This document shows positions 8,754 to 16,235 of a DNA stretch of 32,247 bases, in pieces. Under the pieces are notes generated by a model. That model searched no databases, was not told the origin of the DNA, and saw only the letters and a list, made by a program, of their open reading frames with translations. Source of the stretch: Lachnospiraceae bacterium (lineage in GTDB: Bacteria > Bacillota > Clostridia > Lachnospirales > Lachnospiraceae); the NCBI GenBank assembly GCA_024683645.1, contig JAIKYA010000096.1, positions 1-32,247 on the forward strand, read 5' to 3'. Made by a program: the position numbers and the translations under genes. How positions within the stretch are numbered: the stretch's first letter is position 1; each line of letters opens with the position of its first letter.

Positions 8754-8954
8754 ATGAAGGACCGGATCGACAGTTCAAACAGTTTTTTTGGGAAGGGCAT
8801 CGGTAGCGGGAGTATGAATGCTTCTGACGCCGGTGTTTTTTTAGTATTTGACAGTACGGGAAGTCACAGATTAAAAGTATTCTCCGCAGGTGGCGGCTTG
8901 AGGAATATGAAACAAAAAAGAAGGAGAGATATGTATGAAAAACGGAAGATTTAA
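8754..8954 (+). CDS. Possible 66-residue small ORF in the BspA leader
   Basis: An ATG at 8754 follows AGGAG (8742-8746) at ideal spacing. The frame runs 66 codons, is rich in Ser, Gly and, at the end, Arg/Lys, and overlaps the first 20 bases of the BspA-like gene, which would allow translational coupling. I do not recognise the product. The reading frame contains the leader terminator hairpin, and the composition does not look strongly protein-like, so it may be a chance ORF or a regulatory leader peptide. An in-frame ATG at 8733 has no ribosome site. Confidence 0.3.
   Translation: MKDRIDSSNSFFGKGIGSGSMNASDAGVFLVFDSTGSHRLKVFSAGGGLRNMKQKRRRDMYEKRKI
8798..8842 (+). terminator. Intrinsic terminator or attenuator in the BspA leader
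   Basis: CATCGG(T) at 8798-8804 pairs with (G)CCGGTG at 8829-8835. An inner stem GGGAGTA (8808-8814) pairs with TGCTTCT (8819-8825), partly through G-U pairs, around a TGAA loop. Seven T follow at 8836-8842. It lies about 70-110 bases downstream of the 8695 promoter and before the coding start at 8935, so it would end or attenuate that transcript. Confidence 0.7.
8848..8877 (+). promoter_or_regulatory. Second possible promoter for the BspA-like gene
   Basis: A perfect -35 TTGACA at 8848-8853 is followed after 18 bases by TAAAAG (8872-8877), a 4/6 match to the -10 box. It lies just after the leader terminator and could drive the downstream gene independently. Confidence 0.4.
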
Positions 8955-11900
8955 CAGATTGCTGGCAATGCTTATGGCAGCGGTATTGGCAGCGAATGCT
9001 CTGCCGGCTGTGCCGCTGATGGCAGAAGAGCAGGAGGGCGTTGATGAGGAACAGGTAACGGAAGAGCGTCAGTTTAATGGGCTGTCTTCTATAACTGCCG
9101 TGGAAGAGGAAGATGAAGAAACGGAGTGGAAAGACGCGGCTGATGACTGGTATACGGATTGGGAATACAGACTGGATGATACTGCCGGGACTATTCTGCT
9201 TACAGAGCTGCATAATACTGTTTCCGGGAATATAGTGATACCGGGTAAGGCAGTGATCGGAGAAAAAGAATATACGGTGGTATGCTCTAGTATCTTATCT
9301 CTCCACGTAGGGGTTGAGGGAATAAAGCTTGACGGTGCCGGAACCGGGAAATCATTAATTTTTGGAAACGGTGAAGATGCGGATGGCTTAAGAATTGTGG
9401 ATCTGAGTCATGCGGATACAAAAAATCTTAAAAGCATGAACGGAATGTTTAACAGCTGTGATGCACTTGAAAAAGTGGTTTTTTCCGATGGCATTTACAG
9501 CATCGATACCTCAAATGTCACAGAAATGTGTCAAACGTTTGTCAATTGCATTAATTTGCAAGCATTGGATCTGAGCGCTTTTGATACATCCAATGTGACC
9601 GATATGAGCGAAATGTTTCGTGGGTGTATTAATCTGGAAGAACTGGATCTGAGTGCTTTTGATACATCCAATGTGACTGATATGAGCGATATGTTCAACG
9701 GTTGCTACAGCCTTAAAGCGCTTGATCTTGATAATTTCAATACATCCGCTGTAACTTATATGAGCGGGATGTTCGAAGAATGTTACAGTCTTGAAAAGCT
9801 CGATTTAAGAGCTTTTGATACGGCACAGGTAATTGATTTTGACAGAATGTTTCAGAGTACCCATGTTCAATACCTCGATCTGAGATCGTTTGAGTATAAT
9901 GATACGCTGGCAACCCCATTATCCTTTGAATATATGAATCTCCTGTCACTCGGAATGCCTGAAGAAGGAGTAGGGGGCAGTATAGAAGCGGCATTTATAT
10001 ATTATCCGGGAACCGAAGAGGAGTGGAATGAACTGGGATTTGAAACTACGGCGGAAATTAATTATGAAGCTGTTGTTGATAATCCGATTCCGGCAATATC
10101 GGATGAGTGGAAAAACCTCTCCGGGGTTGAATACAGCGCAAGTTTCCATGAGACAGATAAGACTGTTGAAGTTACATTTGACGAAGCCGCTGAGGGCAGA
10201 ATAGTCATTCCTGCTACTCTTAAAAAGTCAGTATCAGATGAAGAAGACTATCGGGTTATAGTGAGAAATTACAAAAATAACTACCGTATCACCGGCCTTG
10301 ATCTTAAAAATGGTCAGATGAGGACAGTAGGCTACGGCTTCCCGAATCTGGAGGTTTTACATATATCGGGTGAAGCTGAATTCTGTGAATACATTAACGG
10401 GGCACCTTACGGGGACTTCAGCCGTCTTTCGGATTTCGGATCACGTAATCTAAGGGATTACGCAATCGATGTAAGCGTAACGGATAATGAAAGATCACTT
10501 AATCTGGATATGGCATTTTTCAGCGGCGCCGGCGGGCATGATCCGCTGCAGAGCCTTGCTTTGAAATTCAGCGGTTCTCCGTCTGTAAACAGTATCATGA
10601 TGCGTTCTTTCCCGGCGCTTAAAAGCGTTGCGGTGGAAGGGATTGATACGTCCGGATTAATTAAAATGAATCAACTCTTCTGGTGTGACCCTTGCCTTAA
10701 GAAGATCAGTATCAAAGATATAGATACTTCTCATGTAACGGATATTCAATATATGTTTTACGGATGTAATAGCATACGTAATCTCGATCTGAGTTGTTTT
10801 GATACTTCAAATGTTACAGACATGAGCGAGGTTTTTAATGGTTGCTCGAGTCTGAAGACGCTGGATTTAAGCGGCTTTGATACATCAAATGTTACTGATA
10901 TGGAGCAAATGTTTGCCGAATGTTGTCTGACTGAGCTTGATCTGGGAAGCTTTGATACTTCAAATGTTACAGATATGGGAGGTATGTTTAAGAGTTGTTA
11001 TAAGCTGAGGACACTGGATTTGAGAACTTTTGATACGTCAAATGTTACTTCAATGGCGGGGATGTTCAGTGAATGTAACAGTCTGCAAAAACCGGATCTT
11101 GACAGTTTTGATACATCCAATGTTACTACCATGCAGGCGATGTTTAGTGGTTGTGAAAACCTGAAAGAGCTGGATCTTAGTCAATGGGATACAGCCGAGG
11201 TCAAAAACATGTCGAATATGTTCTCTGACTGCCCGGCACTGGAGAGCCTTGAGCTTGGCGGATGGAAAACCCAGAGTGTGGTAAACATGGAGCGGATGTT
11301 CAGGGGATGCTTCAGTTTAAAGAATCTGAACATCAGCACTTTTGATACATCCAATGTTACAAGTATGTGGGAAATGTTTAATAGCTGTAGGAGCCTTGAG
11401 AGTATTGACCTGAGTGGCTTTGATGTGTCTAAGGTCACTAATATGTCTTCCATGTTTGAGAATTGCAGCTCGTTAAAGGAGCTTGTCTTTGGTGGTAAAT
11501 TCAAAACTGAAGCGTTGACTGAGATGGATCGTATCTTTTCCTGCTGTAGCAGTCTTGAAGCATTGGTATTGGACGGATTTGACACTCACTCCGTGGAAAA
11601 CATGTCATGTATTTTCCAGAGGTGCGGCAGTTTAAAAACACTGGATCTCGGCAACGACTTTGATACGGGAAAAGTAACGAACATGAGAAGCATGTTTTCT
11701 AATTGTGCTGCCCTGGAGGAGCTTAAACTCGGAGCTAAATTTGATACAGCCAGTGTTACGGATATGTCAGGGATGTTTTTCGGCTGTGAGAATCTTGCGG
11801 AAATTGATGTCAGCGGTTTTGATACGTCTGCTGTAACAGATATGAATGGTATGTTTAAAGCTTGTTCCGGCTTAAGCAAACTTGATGTCAGCGGTTTTAA

Positions 11901-13287
11901 GACGGGTAATGTAACAAATATGACAGATATGTTTTTCGGCTGTAATAATCTGACGGAGCTGGATGTAAGCGGTTTTGATACTTCAAATGTAACAAACATG
12001 AAAGGAATGCTGTCCGCACAGGGCTTAAAGAGTCTGGAACTCAGGAACTTTGTATTTGATAAAGCGGAAGGTCTTGATGATGTCTGGGCCGAAAACTTGT
12101 ATCTTCCCGTAAAAGTTAAGCTGGGACTGAGATATAGTGTTAAAAAAGTATATTATGCCGGTACAGAGGCACAGTGGAATGCTTTGGGGATAAATCTGCC
12201 AAACGATGCTGAGATAGTGTATGAATATACGGGAAACCAGCCTGATCCGGTTAAGCCTGATCCCATAAACCCGGATCCTGTTAATCCCGATCCTGTTGAT
12301 CCGTCTCCTGTGACACCGGAACCTTCGGATCCGGACGCTCCGATAAACCCTGATGTGCCGGAGGAAAAAACGACGGATAATTCAAAGGAGTCTTCTTTTG
12401 ATCCTCTGCCGGAGATAACGGCTGAGACTAAAACACTGTATCTTGTAAAGGGACAGAGCTTTAAGCTTTCGGACAAGGATTGGGAATGTAAGGATAAGAG
12501 TATATTGAAAGTAAAGAACGGAACGGTTACTGCCAAGAAGGAAAGTACAACTCCGGTAAAGCTTACGAAGGGTGATCGCGTGATAGATGTGTACGTATGT
12601 GCCCCGACACTAAAGAAAAAGACAAAGCTTGAAGCGGGAACTGATGAGGTACTGAAGCTGAATGGGCTTGACAGTCATCTTACACCACTGTGGTTTTCTT
12701 CGAATCCGGATATAGCAACCGTAAGCAGCAATGGTGCCGTAAAAGCAGTAGCTAAGGGGAAAGCTACCATAGCTGCCTATGTGAACGGACGGAGTTATCT
12801 CTGCAAGGTAACTGTAACCGAAGAGACGGCTGCGGTTGAAAGAACCGTACATATCAATCTGAATGCAAAAAAGAGTTTAAAGATCAAAGGCTTAAAGAAG
12901 CCGGTATGGACTGCGGATAACAGCAAACTGGAGATCAAAAAATCAAAGATCATTGCAAAAGAAGCAGGTGAAACTATGCTTACGACAAGTGATGCAAACG
13001 GAAAAGTATATAAGATCCGCGTGATCATTGAGGATCCGTCCATAATCACTAAAGGCGCAGAGAAGAAGGGAAAGTACAGCTATTCTCTAGATTTGAAGCC
13101 GGGAGAAAGCGTAAAACTCAGTTATAAATCTCTGAACAGGGATCTTCCCTATGCAAGTAAAAAGCCTGAAGTGGCTGGAGTAGGTGCTGACGGTACAATA
13201 ACAGCCAGAAAGGCAGGAAAGACTAAGATCACTACAAAAGTAAACGGAAAGACCATCACTGTAAATGTGGGTGTTTCCGGGAATTGA
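8935..13287 (+). CDS. Secreted BspA-like surface protein with DUF285-type repeats and Ig-like tail
   Basis: The 1450-residue product begins with a signal peptide (basic start, hydrophobic core, probable cleavage after A30). Two blocks of about 24-residue repeats follow: 6 copies near 160-310 and 18 copies near 570-1040. Each follows the pattern FDTSNVTDMxxMFxxCxxL. Both blocks end in a related Y..GTE..WN motif. A Pro/Asp-rich linker with PDPVNPDPV-type repeats spans about 1101-1143, then come Ig-like domains, one clearly Big2-like (SSNPDIATVSSNGAVKAVAK). There is no LPXTG sorting signal and no lipobox, so attachment to the cell is unclear. AAGGAG at 8921-8926 precedes the start. BspA-type proteins mediate adhesion or host contact in other bacteria; that role is inferred. 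The gene reads more AT-rich than its neighbours, as expected for exchangeable surface-protein genes. Confidence 0.9.
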   Translation: MKNGRFNRLLAMLMAAVLAANALPAVPLMAEEQEGVDEEQVTEERQFNGLSSITAVEEEDEETEWKDAADDWYTDWEYRLDDTAGTILLTELHNTVSGNIVIPGKAVIGEKEYTVVCSSILSLHVGVEGIKLDGAGTGKSLIFGNGEDADGLRIVDLSHADTKNLKSMNGMFNSCDALEKVVFSDGIYSIDTSNVTEMCQTFVNCINLQALDLSAFDTSNVTDMSEMFRGCINLEELDLSAFDTSNVTDMSDMFNGCYSLKALDLDNFNTSAVTYMSGMFEECYSLEKLDLRAFDTAQVIDFDRMFQSTHVQYLDLRSFEYNDTLATPLSFEYMNLLSLGMPEEGVGGSIEAAFIYYPGTEEEWNELGFETTAEINYEAVVDNPIPAISDEWKNLSGVEYSASFHETDKTVEVTFDEAAEGRIVIPATLKKSVSDEEDYRVIVRNYKNNYRITGLDLKNGQMRTVGYGFPNLEVLHISGEAEFCEYINGAPYGDFSRLSDFGSRNLRDYAIDVSVTDNERSLNLDMAFFSGAGGHDPLQSLALKFSGSPSVNSIMMRSFPALKSVAVEGIDTSGLIKMNQLFWCDPCLKKISIKDIDTSHVTDIQYMFYGCNSIRNLDLSCFDTSNVTDMSEVFNGCSSLKTLDLSGFDTSNVTDMEQMFAECCLTELDLGSFDTSNVTDMGGMFKSCYKLRTLDLRTFDTSNVTSMAGMFSECNSLQKPDLDSFDTSNVTTMQAMFSGCENLKELDLSQWDTAEVKNMSNMFSDCPALESLELGGWKTQSVVNMERMFRGCFSLKNLNISTFDTSNVTSMWEMFNSCRSLESIDLSGFDVSKVTNMSSMFENCSSLKELVFGGKFKTEALTEMDRIFSCCSSLEALVLDGFDTHSVENMSCIFQRCGSLKTLDLGNDFDTGKVTNMRSMFSNCAALEELKLGAKFDTASVTDMSGMFFGCENLAEIDVSGFDTSAVTDMNGMFKACSGLSKLDVSGFKTGNVTNMTDMFFGCNNLTELDVSGFDTSNVTNMKGMLSAQGLKSLELRNFVFDKAEGLDDVWAENLYLPVKVKLGLRYSVKKVYYAGTEAQWNALGINLPNDAEIVYEYTGNQPDPVKPDPINPDPVNPDPVDPSPVTPEPSDPDAPINPDVPEEKTTDNSKESSFDPLPEITAETKTLYLVKGQSFKLSDKDWECKDKSILKVKNGTVTAKKESTTPVKLTKGDRVIDVYVCAPTLKKKTKLEAGTDEVLKLNGLDSHLTPLWFSSNPDIATVSSNGAVKAVAKGKATIAAYVNGRSYLCKVTVTEETAAVERTVHINLNAKKSLKIKGLKKPVWTADNSKLEIKKSKIIAKEAGETMLTTSDANGKVYKIRVIIEDPSIITKGAEKKGKYSYSLDLKPGESVKLSYKSLNRDLPYASKKPEVAGVGADGTITARKAGKTKITTKVNGKTITVNVGVSGN
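9412..9855 (+). repeat. First block of DTSNVT repeats (6 units)
   Basis: Six units of about 72-75 bases encode the BspA/DUF285 repeat. The two central copies are nearly identical in DNA around gatacatccaatgtgac. Later units diverge (NTSAVT, DTAQVI). Confidence 0.85.
10642..12060 (+). repeat. Second block of DTSNVT repeats (18 units)
   Basis: Eighteen units of the same repeat. The consensus DTSNVT appears intact in seven, the others vary (DTAEVK, KTQSVV, DTHSVE, KTGNVT). Nearly every unit keeps MF..C..L, so a cysteine recurs at a fixed position in the presumed solenoid. Confidence 0.88.
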
Positions 13288-13316
13288 CAGACAGATTTAC
13301 AGAAAGAAATACAGCG

Positions 13317-13350
13317 CAGGGCGGCTATTATAGGCCGCCCTGTTTGTATT
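13317..13350 (+). terminator. Terminator of the BspA-like gene
   Basis: A perfect 9-base stem CAGGGCGGC (13317-13325) / GCCGCCCTG (13334-13342) with an 8-base loop is followed by TTTGTATT. Confidence 0.85.
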
Positions 13351-13533
13351 AGCTGATATCTGTCAGGGACGCTTGTATTAGTCCCATTTTCCGGGAGAAA
13401 CTAAGGTGGTGGCAGAGCGAAAAAGAACATGTTAGAATACATGCAGAATAAACGAAAGAATGCCACTATAGAAGAAATCTGCAAAAGAGGAAGCGGCTAA
13501 GGAAACGATTATCTGAGCTGAAGAGGAAAAGGG
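13351..13533. other. Spacer with a 23-codon ORF and no clear promoter
   Basis: This stretch before the next gene holds a small hairpin (GGGAC 13366-13370 with GTCCC 13381-13385) and a 23-codon ORF at 13429-13500 encoding MLEYMQNKRKNATIEEICKR and three more residues. The ORF has no good ribosome site and might be a degraded gene start. I see no convincing promoter. Confidence 0.4.
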
Positions 13534-14274
13534 ATGACAGCAGTAAGAAGAAAAGAGCACTTCGGTGAAAGAGAGCTTCAGAAGGCCGTTATCTTGCCCG
13601 GAACCGAAGAAGTAGGGGAGTGGGCTTTCGGCTTCTGCCTGAATTTAAAGGAAGTGTGGCTTCCCATCGGCATCAGGCTGTCCGAAAAAGCCTTTGAAGG
13701 ATCCGATAATATCGAGAGAGTCTGTTTATATTCCACTGAAGAGGAGCTTAAGGCGGGTCGGAACATAAATGCGGCGGAGGAGACGCTGGCACTGGCGCTG
13801 CTTGTCTGGCCGGGAGAGATAACGGGCCTGCTTGATAACTATACCGATGAAAAGCTGAAAGACTTTATCACCGGCAGGCTTCCCGCATATCTCGAAGAAG
13901 CTGATGATAAGGGCTTTAAGCCTTTTCTTGCAGGAGGCGAGGAAGATTATGATGATGAGACAAGCGAAAGAGAAGCTTATATTTTCAGGATACGTTTAAG
14001 AAAGATACGTCTTGCGCTGGATGCATTGCTTTTAAGTGCGGGGGATCACAGCGCATATATAAGGAAGGCCGGAGCAGAAGCGCTTTTAAGCGTACTGGGA
14101 AGCATAAAGACACGCAGGGAAGGCTATGTCCGCTTGTGTTTTGATAAAGAACTGTTTGATATTGAGGAACTGACTGAGCTGCCGGAGAGAGCGGCGTTTG
14201 ATGCGGAACTGAAAGCCATGCTGATCAGGTATTCGGGAGTAAAAGCAGAAACTCTTGATATGCTTGAAATATGA
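13534..14274 (+). CDS. Hypothetical protein with an N-terminal leucine-rich-repeat fragment
   Basis: The 246-residue protein has no signal peptide or membrane segment and should be cytosolic. Residues about 15-70 (LQKAVILPGTEEVGEWAFGF and the following CLNLKEVWLP) resemble one or two LRR_5 repeats of the BspA type. The remainder is acidic and helical with no recognised motif; RIRLRKIRLALDALLLSAGD is its most regular helix. GAGGAAAAGGG immediately before the ATG gives the ribosome site. It follows the BspA-like gene but is separated by a strong terminator. In Clostridia such short LRR proteins often sit inside larger repeat families, so this could be a shortened relative. No function can be assigned. 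Confidence 0.7.
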   Translation: MTAVRRKEHFGERELQKAVILPGTEEVGEWAFGFCLNLKEVWLPIGIRLSEKAFEGSDNIERVCLYSTEEELKAGRNINAAEETLALALLVWPGEITGLLDNYTDEKLKDFITGRLPAYLEEADDKGFKPFLAGGEEDYDDETSEREAYIFRIRLRKIRLALDALLLSAGDHSAYIRKAGAEALLSVLGSIKTRREGYVRLCFDKELFDIEELTELPERAAFDAELKAMLIRYSGVKAETLDMLEI

Positions 14275-14320
14275 GGCTTTTTTATTTTTTTGATATTTTT
14301 TGAAAAAATCTGAAAATATT

Positions 14321-14358
14321 TATCCTGCTTATACGTTATATTAACAGAGAGCGGGATA
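14321..14358 (+). promoter_or_regulatory. Inverted repeat in front of the sigma factor gene
   Basis: TATCCTGCT (14321-14329) pairs with AGCGGGATA (14350-14358), nine pairs with one G-U, around a 20-base AT-rich loop holding TATATT (14337-14342), a 5/6 match to a -10 box. No good -35 was found at normal spacing. It ends two bases before the GGAG at 14361-14364. It could be an operator or an RNA hairpin affecting ribosome access. Confidence 0.4.
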
Positions 14359-14379
14359 AGGGAGAAATACATCAAACAG

Positions 14380-14898
14380 ATGCAGAGTAAAGAAGCGAAA
14401 GCCAGACTGAGCAATATGATCGATCAGTATCAGGATCTGATCTTTACTGTCTGTTACCGTTATACCTCCGATTATTTCGCATCCCAGGACCTTGCCCAGG
14501 ACACTTTTATTACGGCTTATGCGCATTTGGATGAGATCGAGGCCGGAAAGGAAAAGAGTTATCTGGCAAGGGTAGCCGCAAACCACAGCATAGACTACTT
14601 AAGAAAGCGGAAACGTGAAGAACTGAAGCCGGATGAAGATCTGGCAGAGATCCCGGAGGAAGGCTCGGGAGTGGAAAGAGAAGCGGAAGAAAGGGATCTG
14701 AGAAAGGAACTGGAGGAGAAATGCAGGAAACTCAAGGATCCATATGCCGAAGTGGCGTACCGCTATTTCTGCGAAGAACAGACCGCGGAAGAGATATCGG
14801 AGCAGCTGAACGAAAAGGCCGCCACGATAAAGACCAGGATATACAGGGCAAGGGATATGCTGAGGGAAATCTACAGAAAGGAGGGCATGCAGCGATGA
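14380..14898 (+). CDS. ECF-type RNA polymerase sigma factor
   Basis: The 172-residue product fits the sigma-70 family group IV (ECF). Region 2 is at about 10-75, with YQDLIFTVCYRYTSDYFASQ, DLAQDTFITAY and then RVAANHSIDYLRKRKRE. Region 4 is at about 110-168, with RYFCEEQTAEEISEQL, TIKTRIYRARDML. An acidic linker joins them. The start is uncertain: ATG 14380 lies 15 bases after GGAG (14361-14364), longer than usual, but no closer canonical start exists in frame. The stop overlaps the next start as ATGA. Together with the following one-pass protein it forms a likely sigma/anti-sigma pair. Targets are unknown; autoregulation is possible. Confidence 0.87.
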   Translation: MQSKEAKARLSNMIDQYQDLIFTVCYRYTSDYFASQDLAQDTFITAYAHLDEIEAGKEKSYLARVAANHSIDYLRKRKREELKPDEDLAEIPEEGSGVEREAEERDLRKELEEKCRKLKDPYAEVAYRYFCEEQTAEEISEQLNEKAATIKTRIYRARDMLREIYRKEGMQR

Positions 14899-15272
14899 CG
14901 GATAAAGAACTTGAACGGCTGATAGCCGGGATAGAAAGCGAAGAACTCTTACATGCACCGGCAAACCTGAAGGCTGATATCTTCGAGCGGATCGAACGCA
15001 GCGAAGAGGAAGCAAAAACAAGGAAAAGAAACAAAAAGCTCGGTTTTGTAGTATATGCGCTGGAAGTGATGGCGGTTTCGGCAGCCGCTTTAGCCCTCAT
15101 AATACTGCAGCCGCTTGGCCGGGGTGCACTGTTTGCGGAAAAGAACGATGAAAAATGGAACTATGTGAATGAAGAGATATCCGGACCGGTACTGGAATGG
15201 ACAGGCAGGATAGTAAGCTTAGGAAATTTCATGGATAAGGGATCAGAGGAAGATCCCGGGGAGGTTAAGTGA
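14895..15272 (+). CDS. Putative membrane anti-sigma factor
   Basis: The start at 14895 (ATGA overlap with the sigma gene) gives 125 residues. The N-terminal 45 residues are charged and helical (MTDKELERLIAGIESEELLH), followed by one membrane segment at about 50-72 (VVYALEVMAVSAAALALIIL) and a short outer tail. This layout and the position directly after an ECF sigma gene suggest a one-pass anti-sigma factor. I see no HxxxCxxC zinc motif, so it would not be of the ZAS type. The call rests on context and topology and not on a recognised domain. Confidence 0.65.
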   Translation: MTDKELERLIAGIESEELLHAPANLKADIFERIERSEEEAKTRKRNKKLGFVVYALEVMAVSAAALALIILQPLGRGALFAEKNDEKWNYVNEEISGPVLEWTGRIVSLGNFMDKGSEEDPGEVK

Positions 15273-15817
15273 TGAAAACTAAAAAAAGAAACGGATTCTG
15301 GACATTATGTTTTTCCTTCGTACCCGGCTGCGCCGAGATGTACTGGGGATATATGCAGATGGGAATGAGCCTTTTGCTTCCATTTATGCTGATGATAATG
15401 ATGGCAGCGCTGCTTCATATGGAAGAGATAATCTTTTTGGATGTGATAATCTATGTATATGCCTTTTTCCACGCAAGAAACATGGCACATATGTCCGAAG
15501 AGGAAGTGTCACAGACCGCTGACGCACCGATACATATACTCGAAGGCATCGTAAGGCCCATGGATATCATACAGGGAAAGAAGGCTTCTCTGGCTGCGGG
15601 AATACTGCTTATAGTGTTCGGTGCATATTCGCTGCTTAAGGATCTGTATATTATGATACCGATGAGCGCTCAGTTAAACAGCATATTCCGGAACATACTG
15701 GATTTCATACCCCAGGTGGCAGCAGGTATCGCAGTGATATTACTGGGTGTCTGGCTGATAAAAGGAAAGAAGAAAGAACTTGATATGGAACTGCTGGAAG
15801 ATAAGCAGGGAGCATAG
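15272..15817 (+). CDS. Multi-pass membrane protein of the sigma module
   Basis: The protein has 181 residues, starting at ATG 15272 inside TGATG with the previous stop; GGAGG lies at 15259-15263. About four membrane segments can be seen: two near 12-60 (SLLLPFMLMIMMAALL; IIFLDVIIYVYAFF) and two near 105-165 (AAGILLIVFGAYSLL; VAAGIAVILLGVWLI). The C-terminal pair resembles the LiaI-LiaF-like transmembrane region (DUF5668 type). The N-terminus, FSFVPGCAEMYWGYMQMG, recurs in membrane proteins of this kind in Clostridia. In this module it may sense or buffer envelope stress (inference). Confidence 0.65.
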   Translation: MKTKKRNGFWTLCFSFVPGCAEMYWGYMQMGMSLLLPFMLMIMMAALLHMEEIIFLDVIIYVYAFFHARNMAHMSEEEVSQTADAPIHILEGIVRPMDIIQGKKASLAAGILLIVFGAYSLLKDLYIMIPMSAQLNSIFRNILDFIPQVAAGIAVILLGVWLIKGKKKELDMELLEDKQGA

Positions 15818-15827
15818 GAGGCGGAGT

Positions 15828-16133
15828 ATGGAAGAAATCAAGGAAGTAAGAAAACACCGTGTGGGAACCGTGACGCTGGGGCTGACACTGATGATCTTCG
15901 GAAGCCTGTATCTGCTGAGACTTTTTATTCCGGCACTGCCGGTCGAGCCCGTAGTACACCTGTGGCCGGCAGCGCTTATAATACTCGGAGCGGAAGTGCT
16001 TTTCGCCGGCATCGGCAGAAAGGAATTTGTGATAGACAGAGCTTCGGTGTTCCTGGTCTTTCTGGAGGTGATATTTCTCTTCGGAATGGCAGCGGCAGAA
16101 ACGATCCTGAGATATATGGAGTCGGTGATATGA
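15828..16133 (+). CDS. Small membrane protein, LiaI-LiaF-like transmembrane region
   Basis: The start at 15828 follows AGGAGGCGGAG and gives 101 residues. After a short charged head there are three hydrophobic stretches: about 15-32 (VTLGLTLMIFGSLYLLRL), 43-60 (LWPAALIILGAEVLFAG) and 72-90 (VFLVFLEVIFLFGMAAAE). The spacing G.......G...LL ... WP..II.G is typical of the LiaI/LiaF-type membrane region (DUF5668). It is the last gene of the sigma module, ten bases after the previous stop, and is followed by a terminator. Confidence 0.65.
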   Translation: MEEIKEVRKHRVGTVTLGLTLMIFGSLYLLRLFIPALPVEPVVHLWPAALIILGAEVLFAGIGRKEFVIDRASVFLVFLEVIFLFGMAAAETILRYMESVI

Positions 16134-16137
16134 AAAA

Positions 16138-16170
16138 GGGGCGGCATATAAGCCGCCTCTTGCTTTATTC
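16138..16170 (+). terminator. Terminator of the sigma-factor module
   Basis: GGGGCGGC (16138-16145) pairs with GCCGCCTC (16152-16159), with one G-U pair and a 6-base loop. A T-rich tail follows. Confidence 0.75.
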
Positions 16171-16235
16171 TTTCTTTTGGTGTAGTATATATGAGTTGAT
16201 TTATGTAAATTTATTAATACTTTCAGGGTGAAGCA

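Noticed and set aside
8730..8842. c-di-GMP-I riboswitch or T-box in the BspA leader
   Set aside because: GGTAGCGGG resembles a fragment of such elements, but the other conserved parts (such as ACGCAAAGCC, or TGGTACCGCG) are absent.
8935..13287. Sortase-anchored or lipoprotein surface protein
   Set aside because: No LPXTG-type motif with membrane tail at the C-terminus, and no lipobox cysteine after the signal peptide.
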